Shown: one piece after another, positions 8,303-16,900 of the stretch
Layout of the letters: each line of letters starts with the position of its first letter
Position numbering within the stretch: position 1 is the first letter of the stretch
Source: a virus
Direction: 5' to 3' (one strand)
DNA: 25,195 nucleotides
Virus record (IMG/VR): IMGVR_UViG_3300010354_006595
Location: 1 to 25,195 of that record
Translations under genes and position numbers: made by a program
Notes under the pieces: model-generated
Database searches by the model: none
Told to the model about the DNA's origin: nothing
Seen by the model: the letters and a program-made list of their open reading frames with translations, nothing else

Positions 8303-9098
8303 CAATTCTCTCCCAACGTTCAGGAACCAAATCTTTATCATCCAACCCTGCATCTGGCCCAAACCAATTCGTCGGAGCAATAACATGTTCAGAACCAGAC
8401 AACCATGCACCCCACCAACTAAATGAACTGTTCACAATAATCTGATGAGAACACATTGACATTAGACACATATCATGAATGTTGTCGCTAGAATCAGAGA
8501 CAAGGAACCTATCGTCAGAAAAGAACTCCTCACTCTTTACCCAATCAGGTTCATCAGAAAAAACAATCACAGGAAGTTCTGGAAACTTTGCCAGTGCCTT
8601 TTCATAATAACTATTAGGTTGAACTGGATGGTACTTTGACTTCACAACTTGGTCTGTGCGACGAACGTGCAGTGAGATTGCTTTTCCATCAGGAACAATC
8701 TGGTCAAAGATTTCTTTACATGTATTCCAAACATCATCTCTCCACACAAAATCATCACGAATCTCTTGTGCAATATGAGCGAAGTATTTTTCTGACTGGA
8801 AGTATCCATAAAGATTGCGATTGTCTTCACAGTTATTGAATAGTTCCTCATCAAAAGTAAAACTTGCTTCCTGAACGTATGGTGCAGGAAACAGATTCAC
8901 TTCTTTAACAGATGGCAACTTAAATGCCATGAAGAGTTTATGTTGATTCTCTTCATCATGAAACTCATCATCATTCTCTGGTCCAGGAGGAATACAGAAA
9001 TCAAATCCACGGTTTGCTGCAATACCTCTAGTTGCAGCATACTGGAACATTTGATTACCGAAACGTCCATTTTTACCTAGGTGATTGTGTCCTATCAT
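8295..9098 (-). CDS. GT11 alpha-1,2-fucosyltransferase-like protein (copy B)
   Basis: 267 aa. Motifs in order: GRFGNQMFQYAATRGIA (11-27), GYFQSEKYF (98-106), HVRRTD (144-149) and SSFSWWGAWL. It is a clear paralogue of the protein at 5901-6749, sharing long stretches such as HPVQP, YYEKALA, PVIVFSD and the CLMS/CSH region, with an extra acidic insert near residues 42-52. The change of the residue before Asp in the donor motif (G to T) and the different acceptor regions suggest a distinct linkage or acceptor. Four nt separate it from the upstream methyltransferase gene; its 3' end overlaps the next gene by 8 nt. Confidence 0.88.
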   Translation of the reverse strand: MIGHNHLGKNGRFGNQMFQYAATRGIAANRGFDFCIPPGPENDDEFHDEENQHKLFMAFKLPSVKEVNLFPAPYVQEASFTFDEELFNNCEDNRNLYGYFQSEKYFAHIAQEIRDDFVWRDDVWNTCKEIFDQIVPDGKAISLHVRRTDQVVKSKYHPVQPNSYYEKALAKFPELPVIVFSDEPDWVKSEEFFSDDRFLVSDSSDNIHDMCLMSMCSHQIIVNSSFSWWGAWLSGSEHVIAPTNWFGPDAGLDDKDLVPERWERIDA

Positions 9099-9102
9099 GT
9101 TC

Positions 9103-9723
9103 TCACTTTAAATCAAATTCAACAAATCCTGTCCCACAAGTTCCATATGGAGAACTTGGACAATTAACCCCATGACCAATATTCGTTAAATCCATTTTGA
9201 TATCATCATCAAAACAATTCCAAAATTGCTCCATTGGTTCATTTATGTGAATATCATCTAAAAGTAAAAGTCCAGACCAATCTTTTTCAATCAAAAATTT
9301 CATGAACTCTGTCTCTTGAGAACCTGTATGATCTGTATCAATTATTATCATTTTAACTTTATCCCACTCAATGGAATCATCTTCCATAAAGTTCATAATT
9401 TTAAATTGAATATTTTCTTTTTTAGGTGTAGTTGCGTCCACTCTTTGAATATGATCATTAACGTCATAACTTATGACTTGATTTTTCGAATTAAAAGATG
9501 CTGCTATAGCTGAACTGCCAAATAGGGTTCCAATATCCAAAATGATGCCATCGTCAAAAGTAGAAGACATGTAAGCATAAAGTCTATATGGAACATTTCC
9601 AGCAGGACTGTAGCAAGAGTCAGTTATAACGTCTTCAGGTATGTTAGATTCCTCAAGTATTGGAAGCATATAACTCATATCTAAATCTTCAAGTTGTGAT
9701 AATTCTGGAATAATAGTTTTCAT
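9103..9723 (-). CDS. Class I methyltransferase (Methyltransf_24-like)
   Basis: 206 aa. ILDIGTLFGSSAIAAS (61-76) is a SAM-binding loop, VISYDVND (83-90) ends strand 2, and MIIIDTDHTGSQETEFMKFL plus GLLLLDDIHI (151-160) match the Asp-rich motifs of the TylF/Methyltransf_24 group, many of which methylate sugars or small metabolites with a metal ion. The ATG overlaps the upstream stop codon by 4 nt. Substrate is not evident; it could O-methylate a sugar of the neighbouring glycan. Confidence 0.7.
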   Translation of the reverse strand: MKTIIPELSQLEDLDMSYMLPILEESNIPEDVITDSCYSPAGNVPYRLYAYMSSTFDDGIILDIGTLFGSSAIAASFNSKNQVISYDVNDHIQRVDATTPKKENIQFKIMNFMEDDSIEWDKVKMIIIDTDHTGSQETEFMKFLIEKDWSGLLLLDDIHINEPMEQFWNCFDDDIKMDLTNIGHGVNCPSSPYGTCGTGFVEFDLK

Positions 9724-10394
9724 AGTTGAGTTCCCTCTGGAAGAAAATAATGAAACCCAAATGGTTTAATTCCTTGAGTTTCTGGAAGTGGTCGTTCATG
9801 GGAGAATCTTGCTGCAACCTCAATCGGTGCAATCTTGCATCCAAGTGCCTCATAGATATGGCGATTATGAACGCAAATATTACCATCTTCTGAAGTAAAT
9901 CCTACATTCATATGCTTATAGAAGTCCCCCCAGTTTACATCAAAATGAATGTATGCGTGTTTAGGAACATCTAATAGTTTCTTGCTACGGAAAGAGAATC
10001 CACCATTACCAACACGATGAGGTTTTCCCCAAGGGTCTAGGTAAGCGTCTTTTGCAAGAGCCCAAGGTGCTCCAATATAATCATAGTTAAACCAATCATT
10101 GTCCCACTTCTCTGGATTGATTACAAAACCATCTGGTTGTACTAACAAACAATAGTCCGTATCAATATGATTGGTCAAATTATAGAGACAGTAATAGTTG
10201 TAATCATGTATGGATTTAATCTCATAACACTCTGAAAACTCAATACCTTTTGGAAGATTGCCAGGGTCTTTATGTGTGATAAGTTTAACTGCACCAAACT
10301 TAATGCTCCTCATGCTATGCTTCAGAGCAAAAAGAGCACCCTCTACGTTGTTTGATGAGATGCAGAATAATGTTACATTAGGTAGTTCAATCAT
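9720..10394 (-). CDS. DUF5672 glycosyltransferase-like protein
   Basis: 224 aa. The order VTLFCISSNN (7-16), CLLVQPDGFVINPEKW (82-97), YDYIGAPW (104-111) and RVGNGGFSFRSKKLL (127-141) is the pattern of DUF5672, a GT-A-like family found in LPS and capsule clusters; the QPDG segment stands where a DxD motif would. The reaction is not established for the family. The start at 10394 has AAGGTGA a few nt upstream and overlaps the preceding stop by 4 nt. Confidence 0.75.
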   Translation of the reverse strand: MIELPNVTLFCISSNNVEGALFALKHSMRSIKFGAVKLITHKDPGNLPKGIEFSECYEIKSIHDYNYYCLYNLTNHIDTDYCLLVQPDGFVINPEKWDNDWFNYDYIGAPWALAKDAYLDPWGKPHRVGNGGFSFRSKKLLDVPKHAYIHFDVNWGDFYKHMNVGFTSEDGNICVHNRHIYEALGCKIAPIEVAARFSHERPLPETQGIKPFGFHYFLPEGTQL

Positions 10395-11326
10395 AAATCA
10401 CCTTCATAGATGTTGGATGTTACTTTGTATTCTTCCCATTCTACCCTACATTCATCGGGTTTGAAAAGTTTTCCTTGCCTATCCATATAGTGCGTTGGAT
10501 AACTATATATGCTACAACCAAGAGACCACCAACCTTGTGAGCGATTAAAGTCAAACCAATACTTAGGGGCAATACAATATTCTAAAGTTTCACTTAACCA
10601 TAGAGGCCAGCAAGCAAATGTTGATGCACCACAAATCACATATTTTGCATTTTTAAGTGCAACAAAATCCCAGGCAACACTTTCATGATAAGCAGGATAC
10701 TCTGGAAGAACTTGATTTGCAGTTCTCACATCTTCAGTAACAATTGCAAACTCCATTTTTGGATTACACTCAAGCATTGCTTTGATTGCATTGTCATAAT
10801 ATGATCTAGGAAGCCAACATCCTGGATTACCAATCATATCCGTTCCACGAAAGTTGATGATGCAAATATTATTTCCATAAGTATCCATATGTTCATACTC
10901 TGGTTTTATTCGCAACCAATCCTTCACCAAATCAAGTTTATCATAAAAATAATCTTCAGATTGAAATATACCATCAATTTTTGTATTATCTTTAATCTTA
11001 AATAAATTTTTATCAGTCAATCGAATATCAGTTTTTAATCGAGGATCGGTATGTAGTCCATGTCGATATTCTACATAATAGTTGTCAATACCATTTGGCA
11101 GTTCTGTAGGAGGGCCACCAGGAGAACTAGAACCTCCAATTACCTCACGTCCCAAGTCTAGATTCATAAAGTAGACACCTTCAACATTAAAGCGTGGGTC
11201 ACCTAAATTTTCTCTACCAGAGATACCAAACTCATAACCAAGATTATATGCAAGCATTCTGGTTGTTACATAAGCAAAAAGTTGATTACCAAAGCCTTGC
11301 CCATGATAAAGCTCAGTAATAATCAT
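10391..11326 (-). CDS. Divergent GT11/fucosyltransferase-like protein
   Basis: 311 aa. The N-terminus YHGQGFGNQLFAYVTTRMLA (7-26), FQSEDYF (121-127) and GASTFACWPLWLS give the GT11 layout, but the donor motif is NFRGTD (158-163) instead of HxRRxD: the histidine is replaced by Asn and the second Arg by Gly. The fold and N-terminal loop argue for the same superfamily as the genes at 5901 and 8295, but the donor may differ. A Gly/Pro/Ser insert (about 63-78) is unusual. It is linked to its neighbours by 4-nt overlaps on both sides. Confidence 0.72.
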   Translation of the reverse strand: MIITELYHGQGFGNQLFAYVTTRMLAYNLGYEFGISGRENLGDPRFNVEGVYFMNLDLGREVIGGSSSPGGPPTELPNGIDNYYVEYRHGLHTDPRLKTDIRLTDKNLFKIKDNTKIDGIFQSEDYFYDKLDLVKDWLRIKPEYEHMDTYGNNICIINFRGTDMIGNPGCWLPRSYYDNAIKAMLECNPKMEFAIVTEDVRTANQVLPEYPAYHESVAWDFVALKNAKYVICGASTFACWPLWLSETLEYCIAPKYWFDFNRSQGWWSLGCSIYSYPTHYMDRQGKLFKPDECRVEWEEYKVTSNIYEGDL

Positions 11327-12042
11327 TCCAGTAATACCTTCATAGTATCAGAAACTTCAAAATTACAAGACCACATAGTATGCATAAATCTCTCTACTAG
11401 ATGTGTTTCTCCCGATAAAGTATGATGTTCAACCATCTTTTTTATATTTTGATAGAATACTTTATCATACTTTAAAATATTTGCTTTAGGAACAATATAA
11501 TTACCACCTGGAGCAAACCTAACGTACTTAGGATGAATTGGATTTTTAAAACAAAATGATACGAATTCGTTGTATGATTTAAAATATTTTGTGGGATGAT
11601 TAGGATGATTTAAGTACCAACTATCATTATACTCCATCCAACCACCATCAGGAGAAAACATAGCATATCCGTTTTGGAGTGCTAGTTGATTTTGGTCATG
11701 ATATTGCCAATCTTCAATTGCAGTAAAACATACATTATCAATTATTTTCTCAAAATATTCTTTACGAACATGTCTAGGAACAACATTACCTTTTATCAAT
11801 ATCAAGACATCTGGAAGACAATCATAATGATCTAAGATATATTTACAAAAACTTGTGATACTATATCCAAGATTTTCTAACCTTTCAATCGTTGCCTTAT
11901 CTTTATATTCTTCAAGAGTTTGTTCTCCTTTATTGTATATAAAGGTATTTTCTTTATTAAAATTTTTTCTTTTATCTATTAATTTAAATAACCATTCCAA
12001 ATCATTATTATGACAATTAATTACTAAACTTTTGGTTATCAT
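11323..12042 (-). CDS. DUF3431-like protein
   Basis: 239 aa. Starts with SLVINCHNNDLEWLFKLI and ends with a block including FAPGGNYIVPKANIL, FYQNIKKMV and ETHLVERFMHTMW, which resembles the DUF3431 family, found next to glycosyltransferases and suspected to be glycosyltransferases themselves. LPDVLILIKGN occupies the place of the family's 'FLHG' segment. The ATG at 12042 is preferred over an upstream TTG; GGGGA lies about 8-9 nt before it and it overlaps the previous stop codon by 4 nt. This gene and the next two are visibly more AT-rich than the rest of the cluster. Function unproven. Confidence 0.6.
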   Translation of the reverse strand: MITKSLVINCHNNDLEWLFKLIDKRKNFNKENTFIYNKGEQTLEEYKDKATIERLENLGYSITSFCKYILDHYDCLPDVLILIKGNVVPRHVRKEYFEKIIDNVCFTAIEDWQYHDQNQLALQNGYAMFSPDGGWMEYNDSWYLNHPNHPTKYFKSYNEFVSFCFKNPIHPKYVRFAPGGNYIVPKANILKYDKVFYQNIKKMVEHHTLSGETHLVERFMHTMWSCNFEVSDTMKVLLE

Positions 12043-12608
12043 TTTTTGATTCCCCAAAAGTATAAATCACAATGATTCAATTCAATACTAAACTCATATT
12101 GAGAAAATAGTTCATCAACATTAACACATTCTCGGATATCTTCTTCTGTTAAGTTTTTATAATATTCATTATCCCAGTTTTCACGCAAAACATTCGGCAT
12201 AGTTTTCCAATCCTCATGTTTCGTTTTGCAATAATTTTCAAGAGATTTAACTCCATGAACTGGTCTTCCAGTAGTAGCACATGTGAACAAGAACAATCCA
12301 CCAGATTTTAAAATCCTAATCGCGTTCTGAATACTTTCTTTATAAAAAGGATTATGTTCCCAACACTCACATGAAATGATAGTATCATAAGATTCATCAG
12401 GAGCATCATAATCTTGTGCTGGACAAACAATATCTACCCCAGGGCCTTCTCCTAAATCTAATCCGAAAAATTCACAATTTTCAAATAAAAATTCTTCATT
12501 CCCATTTACATCAAAGGAACCAATGTCTAAAACTTTTTTATTTTTAAAACTGTCTGGAAATTTTTCTTTTACTTGATTACAAAAAATCCACTGCTCTTTA
12601 TGTGCCAT
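12039..12608 (-). CDS. SAM-dependent methyltransferase
   Basis: 189 aa. VLDIGSFDVNGNE (26-38) is the SAM-binding loop, FFGLDLGEGPGVDIV (47-61) includes the ribose-binding Asp, and YDTIISCECWEHNPFY (74-89) is motif II as in type-11 methyltransferases; ILKSGGLFLFTCAT completes the fold. Small, with no accessory domain. It starts with a TAATG overlap (1 nt) after the GT47-like gene and probably methylates a sugar or carrier made by the cluster. Confidence 0.75.
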   Translation of the reverse strand: MAHKEQWIFCNQVKEKFPDSFKNKKVLDIGSFDVNGNEEFLFENCEFFGLDLGEGPGVDIVCPAQDYDAPDESYDTIISCECWEHNPFYKESIQNAIRILKSGGLFLFTCATTGRPVHGVKSLENYCKTKHEDWKTMPNVLRENWDNEYYKNLTEEDIRECVNVDELFSQYEFSIELNHCDLYFWGIKK

Positions 12609-13546
12609 TAATTTATCTCCAGGGCTTTTAGAATAATTTTATCAAAGAAATATGGAAGAGTCAATATTTCTAAGTTCATTGTCTGTGCTTGTTGAAATAG
12701 ATAATCACTTTTAATTAAAAGTTCTTTAGTAACTTCTTTATATTCATTCACAAACAAAACAGGAAAATCTTTATATAACTCTTCCAAATATGGATGCCTC
12801 TTCATGATTGGTACTCTCCTCATATAAAGAACTTCCCAATTACGATGACAATCAATAGCATTTCCTCTTGGACAAATCATAAACTTAGACTGTGACAAAT
12901 TGTACAGAAATACTGAAAAAGAAACTCGTTGCTCATGAACTTCTGCCCAAGGTTGATTATGGAACAAGTCTTTTACACCAACTCTTTCTTGATGAGAACC
13001 TTCATTATGACTTACATATAAAAGACCAGGAGGATTAAGTGGAAGATTTTTCGCAGCAGAAGTAATGTCCTCAATTCTTCTGTCATCAGGTGTCATTCTT
13101 CTTTGCAATCCGTATGGTGCAGGAATAACTTTACCACCATAAGAAATGGCATTAACGGCAGAAATACATAAAACATTTTTAGGGATGGCATCAAAGATAT
13201 AATCATCAATTGGTGTATCTTCCAAATTTGTAAAAATGATAAATTTCATATCTGGAAAGTTCTCACATAGACGAAGTAAATCGTTTCTTGCATGTAGCGA
13301 ATTTATATAAGGTCTATCTGATTCGCTGACTTCCTTAATATATCTTTTATATAAACGAATATTATCAATAAACAAAGTCATATAACTACGACTTTTTTTT
13401 ACTTCAAATAACTTAGAAACAAATTCAACGTTCGTAAGATTTGCATCCTTCATGAATGAAGTATAGATATTACCCCATTGACCTGACTGGTCTCCAAAAG
13501 AATAGTCGCAAAGTTTAGAAAGTGCTACACCTTCAATCAATTTCAT
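12608..13546 (-). CDS. GT47/exostosin-like glycosyltransferase
   Basis: 312 aa. The C-terminal half has LSQSKFMICPRGN (217-229), CHRNWEVLYMRRVPIMKR (233-250), the arrangement of exostosin-type GT-B enzymes in which a 'SKFCLCPxG' strand is followed by an E-containing donor-binding helix and 'xPV/I'. The N-terminal half is not recognisable. Overlaps of 4 and 1 nt with its neighbours place it in the same operon. Donor and linkage unknown. AT-rich composition, like the two genes after it, suggests they arrived together. Confidence 0.65.
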   Translation of the reverse strand: MKLIEGVALSKLCDYSFGDQSGQWGNIYTSFMKDANLTNVEFVSKLFEVKKSRSYMTLFIDNIRLYKRYIKEVSESDRPYINSLHARNDLLRLCENFPDMKFIIFTNLEDTPIDDYIFDAIPKNVLCISAVNAISYGGKVIPAPYGLQRRMTPDDRRIEDITSAAKNLPLNPPGLLYVSHNEGSHQERVGVKDLFHNQPWAEVHEQRVSFSVFLYNLSQSKFMICPRGNAIDCHRNWEVLYMRRVPIMKRHPYLEELYKDFPVLFVNEYKEVTKELLIKSDYLFQQAQTMNLEILTLPYFFDKIILKALEIN

Positions 13547-14394
13547 GGTTTAATTAAATTAGTATACTTTTCTTGATTTTGTTGAATATATTCTGGGAAT
13601 GTGTCATCAATCGGAACAACTTCTAAACGATTTGCGCGTCCCAGTGGGTCAAGTCCCATATCAATTCTCTCTTCCATATTATCAGTATTGGATGAGATAT
13701 TATTTTCTGTATGTTCGTAGGAAGCAAGTTTAAGACGCACATTATCTGCATCGCCTAGGAAACTAAAGTGCCAACCAGCATTTTCAATTTGATGTGCTTT
13801 CCTCCAGTCTGTGCGAAGCCTATCTACAGTTGTGTTCTTCAGGTGCTTAAAGGTGCAGAGACGAGTGCCTTTCCAATTCTCTTGATACAGATAGTTCAGT
13901 TTAAAGTAAAATGCACGACACAGAGCAACATAATTATGTGCTGGGTCAAACCAATCCAGGTCTTCAATCACATATGGGTTAATAATTTCATCAGCATCAC
14001 TTGTCATTACAATGTCATCATCAGATGCACCTGCTTTGACAAGACCATAAGCACTGCACTCACGATTATAAACAGCACGCTGAAAGCGAATAGGCAAATC
14101 AATATAGCGTGTTCCACTTTCGTCTGTGCTGCTATAGTCAGTATGGAATGGTTTCTTCACCAAATATGGACTAAAATCATCAGGAATTGTTTCAGTGATG
14201 TTATGAATAATCTTATCGTTGAACTTTCCAAAACGGTCCTTGTTCTCTTGATAATACAAGGGTTTCTCATTTCCACTCACGGTGAAAGGAGATTCTGTCA
14301 AAACAAAATAATCCACAACATCATTCAGAATGTTGAGACGAAGTTCTAACAAATCTAATTCGTTAAAGAAAATAAATGAATCAAATACTTTCAT
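13543..14394 (-). CDS. Glycosyltransferase family 17-like protein
   Basis: 283 aa. MKVFDSFIFFNELDLLELRL at the start, VLTESPFTVSGNEKPLYY (31-48), MTSDADEI (130-137, metal-binding DADE) and AGWHFSFLGD are the motifs of GT17, whose characterised members are beta-1,4-mannosyl-glycoprotein N-acetylglucosaminyltransferases (MGAT3). Bacterial and viral members occur in polysaccharide clusters with unknown acceptors. Length matches the catalytic core. Three nt separate it from the FkbM gene stop. The family call is firm; the exact sugar is not. Confidence 0.82.
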   Translation of the reverse strand: MKVFDSFIFFNELDLLELRLNILNDVVDYFVLTESPFTVSGNEKPLYYQENKDRFGKFNDKIIHNITETIPDDFSPYLVKKPFHTDYSSTDESGTRYIDLPIRFQRAVYNRECSAYGLVKAGASDDDIVMTSDADEIINPYVIEDLDWFDPAHNYVALCRAFYFKLNYLYQENWKGTRLCTFKHLKNTTVDRLRTDWRKAHQIENAGWHFSFLGDADNVRLKLASYEHTENNISSNTDNMEERIDMGLDPLGRANRLEVVPIDDTFPEYIQQNQEKYTNLIKP

Positions 14395-14397
14395 CGG

Positions 14398-15087
14398 TCA
14401 GTCCTTTAATACGCAGGTGATTGCTTCTTTTGCCAGTCTTCCAACTTGCTTAAATTTAGATACGATTTCAGCATCCACAACTTGGGGGTCTACATACCAA
14501 TCCTCATACGGATTACCTTCATTAGCAACATTTCTAACAACCAGTTCATAACCACGAGACTGTAAGAATCTCATTGCTTCTTCTTGGCAATCTGGACCCT
14601 CACGGTAAATATCAGTTTCATAGGTAATTACAGAAAAACGATAATCATCATGTGGAAGTTGCATCAATGCATTCAATGTTTGTTGTGCTGGTTCAATATC
14701 AACTTGCAAGTAATCAATTTGCTTGGGAAAATTATTATCTTCAAAAATTTTCATGTAGTCTGCAGTCGTTGCATCTTCACATAAACAAGAATTTTTACGA
14801 AGGCTATTGTAAAAATCCACAGCAGTTTGAATGATTTCAAAAGAAACTCCTCTCCACCCAAATTGAGTCTCAAGCAAATAACTATTGTTGATGACTACAG
14901 GATGGTCGCCACCAATCTCCACATAGGTTCCATTCTTCTTACCATTCAACATACTCAAGACAAACATATCTTGGAATGCTTGTGAATAGTTGTTCTCAAT
15001 ATCTTCAGACCCAACAAACTGATGACGCAGTTTGTCAAAGTCACTCTTAAAATATCTACCGCAGTTTGGGAATGTAAAATCGCTCAT
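14398..15087 (-). CDS. FkbM-type methyltransferase
   Basis: 229 aa. SQAFQDMFVLSMLNGKKNGT leads into YVEIGGDHPVVINNSYLLE (55-73) and FGWRGVSFEI (75-84), the characteristic start of FkbM-family O-methyltransferases, where strand 1 carries the Gly-rich loop and the next acidic residue binds the SAM ribose. DYLQVDIEPAQQTLNALM supplies the following acidic motif. FkbM proteins commonly methylate sugar hydroxyls in O-antigen clusters. Its ATG shares one nucleotide with the stop codon of the epimerase gene (TAATG). Confidence 0.82.
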   Translation of the reverse strand: MSDFTFPNCGRYFKSDFDKLRHQFVGSEDIENNYSQAFQDMFVLSMLNGKKNGTYVEIGGDHPVVINNSYLLETQFGWRGVSFEIIQTAVDFYNSLRKNSCLCEDATTADYMKIFEDNNFPKQIDYLQVDIEPAQQTLNALMQLPHDDYRFSVITYETDIYREGPDCQEEAMRFLQSRGYELVVRNVANEGNPYEDWYVDPQVVDAEIVSKFKQVGRLAKEAITCVLKD

Positions 15088-16079
15088 TAGTTTTTCCAGT
15101 AGTCGTAAATGTCCTTGGTTACTTCATATTCCATACTCTTCACTTTTCTATTAGGTTGTTTCATCGCCCATACAAACATACTCCCAATCAATTCATCAAG
15201 TTGAGTTTCATCTCTAAAGTCTAACATTGTTTTTGCTTTTGTATGGTCGCAATAAGCATGTTTGACTTCATGGCGTGGTTCTCCGTGTTCGATAGGAACT
15301 TCATAACCATACCGTTTAGCAATCATCTGAACTGATTGTGCGACTTGATTTAGAGTAAAGTGTTTATCTGCACCAATATTAAAGATTTCATTATCATAAT
15401 CCGTAAGCAGTTTATCAAACGGTTCCATATAATAACGAATGTCAGAGAAAGCACGAGTCTGCTCTCCATCACCATACACCAAAATAGGTTGTCCGTTGAT
15501 TGCTTTACGGATAAAAATACCAATCACATTTCTGTATCGGTCCCAAATGTTTTGATAAATGCCAAGAACATTATGAGGACGGACAATATTATACCGAAGA
15601 CCAAACTGTTCGTGTGCCAGTTTTAAATCACACTCCACAGCATACTTAGCAATCCCATAAGGGTCAATTGGTTGAGGTCTCTTATCTTCTGTAAATGGAG
15701 GTTCTTGCTCTCCATACACAGCCATGCTAGATGTGAAGATAAATTTGGTGTTATGAGTAATACATTCGTTAATCAAGTTTGCAGAGCAGACAAGATTATT
15801 TCTATAGTTAAAGTTGCGAATGAATGGAGACAATCCCTCTGCAGCATAAGCAGCAAAGTGAAGTAATATGTCTGGTTTGTGCTCTTCAAACAATTCAACA
15901 ACTTTCTTTCTCTTCTCCAGATTAAACTTTGCAAAGGTAAAGTTTTCTGCTGTCGGAACAAATGCTTTATATCCTCCAGAAAGGTCATCAATACCAACAA
16001 CGTGATGACCGTTTTCTAGAAGATGTCGTGTATAATTTGCGCCTAGAAGACCAGCGCATCCAGTTACAAATATTTTCAT
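15087..16079 (-). CDS. NAD-dependent epimerase, GalE-like
   Basis: 330 aa, the usual size for UDP-glucose 4-epimerases. Extended SDR features: GCAGLLG (7-13), FNLEKRKKV after the strand binding adenine, HFAAYAA (74-80), SSMAVYG (117-123) and YGIAK with Tyr141 and Lys145. It would interconvert UDP-glucose/UDP-galactose or a related HexNAc pair, giving galactose donors for the GT25 and GT2 genes. The ATG overlaps the upstream stop by 4 nt. Substrate range cannot be fixed from the sequence. Confidence 0.85.
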   Translation of the reverse strand: MKIFVTGCAGLLGANYTRHLLENGHHVVGIDDLSGGYKAFVPTAENFTFAKFNLEKRKKVVELFEEHKPDILLHFAAYAAEGLSPFIRNFNYRNNLVCSANLINECITHNTKFIFTSSMAVYGEQEPPFTEDKRPQPIDPYGIAKYAVECDLKLAHEQFGLRYNIVRPHNVLGIYQNIWDRYRNVIGIFIRKAINGQPILVYGDGEQTRAFSDIRYYMEPFDKLLTDYDNEIFNIGADKHFTLNQVAQSVQMIAKRYGYEVPIEHGEPRHEVKHAYCDHTKAKTMLDFRDETQLDELIGSMFVWAMKQPNRKVKSMEYEVTKDIYDYWKN

Positions 16080-16900
16080 TCTGGTAATTGATAGTCTAAC
16101 ATTAACTTTCTTTGTGCTACATCATTTTTCCAACTGCAAGGATAGACTGGAATATAATCTTTCAGTTCTACCTCATAGACAGTCACATCTGTATCATATA
16201 GCATAGAACAATTTAAATGCTCCGTCAAGTAAGCATTAGATGTAAAAAGATTTTGGATGTTGTGAGAACACAGTGCTGCAGAAACTGCAAACGTTCCTAC
16301 TCCTGAAGTTGCAAGATTTTTTGCAGCAAGCAGTGTTGCATAATCTTCTACAACAGAAAGCGATTGAAATTTTAGTCTCCCAATCTTTTTTAATTCAGGA
16401 ACAACAGGATTATTACTATTTGGTTCTGCAACTATTACCACATTCTTAAAATCTTCAATCAGAGCAAGATAGTAAGAGAGTGGATTCTGAACATAGTTAT
16501 GTGGTTTTTCATACTCTCTTTCGATAATATCACCACCACGAATATGAATCACTAAAGTATCATCATCAAACGGTTCTAGTGTAGGAACCTTGAGATGGGG
16601 TCTAATATAATTTTTACATACTCTACGAATATTCGAATAAACATACTCTTTACTGATACCAATCTCATTACCACCCTCTAAAGTTCCATTATCACAATGG
16701 ACTGTAGGTTCCCAATTATAAAACTTACCTTCAACAAGTTGGCCATCTTCACCAAAATTATAATTAAACTTACCGATAATATCGTGTTCTAGTTTTTGGT
16801 CAAAAGTATGTTTACGATTTTCTGCAAGCATTAAACAATTTGCAGTTTGTTGGATATTATTTCCAACTCTTCCAGCCCAATGAGAAACAGAATATCGCAT
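16076..16900 (-). CDS. GT11/O-fucosyltransferase-superfamily-like protein
   Basis: 274 aa. YSVSHWAGRVGNNIQQTANC (3-22) is a divergent form of the 'GxLGNQxxQ' N-terminal loop, and TLVIHIRGGDI (115-125) carries HxRxGD, the GDP-sugar-binding motif shared by alpha-1,2-, alpha-1,6- and protein O-fucosyltransferases. GVGTFAVSAAL stands at the C-terminal donor-site loop. It is distinct from the other three GT11-like genes. The ATG at 16900 has AAGGAG 8 nt upstream and overlaps the previous stop (TGATG). The likely donor is a GDP sugar, possibly the product of the GDP-mannose epimerase two genes upstream. Confidence 0.68.
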   Translation of the reverse strand: MRYSVSHWAGRVGNNIQQTANCLMLAENRKHTFDQKLEHDIIGKFNYNFGEDGQLVEGKFYNWEPTVHCDNGTLEGGNEIGISKEYVYSNIRRVCKNYIRPHLKVPTLEPFDDDTLVIHIRGGDIIEREYEKPHNYVQNPLSYYLALIEDFKNVVIVAEPNSNNPVVPELKKIGRLKFQSLSVVEDYATLLAAKNLATSGVGTFAVSAALCSHNIQNLFTSNAYLTEHLNCSMLYDTDVTVYEVELKDYIPVYPCSWKNDVAQRKLMLDYQLPE

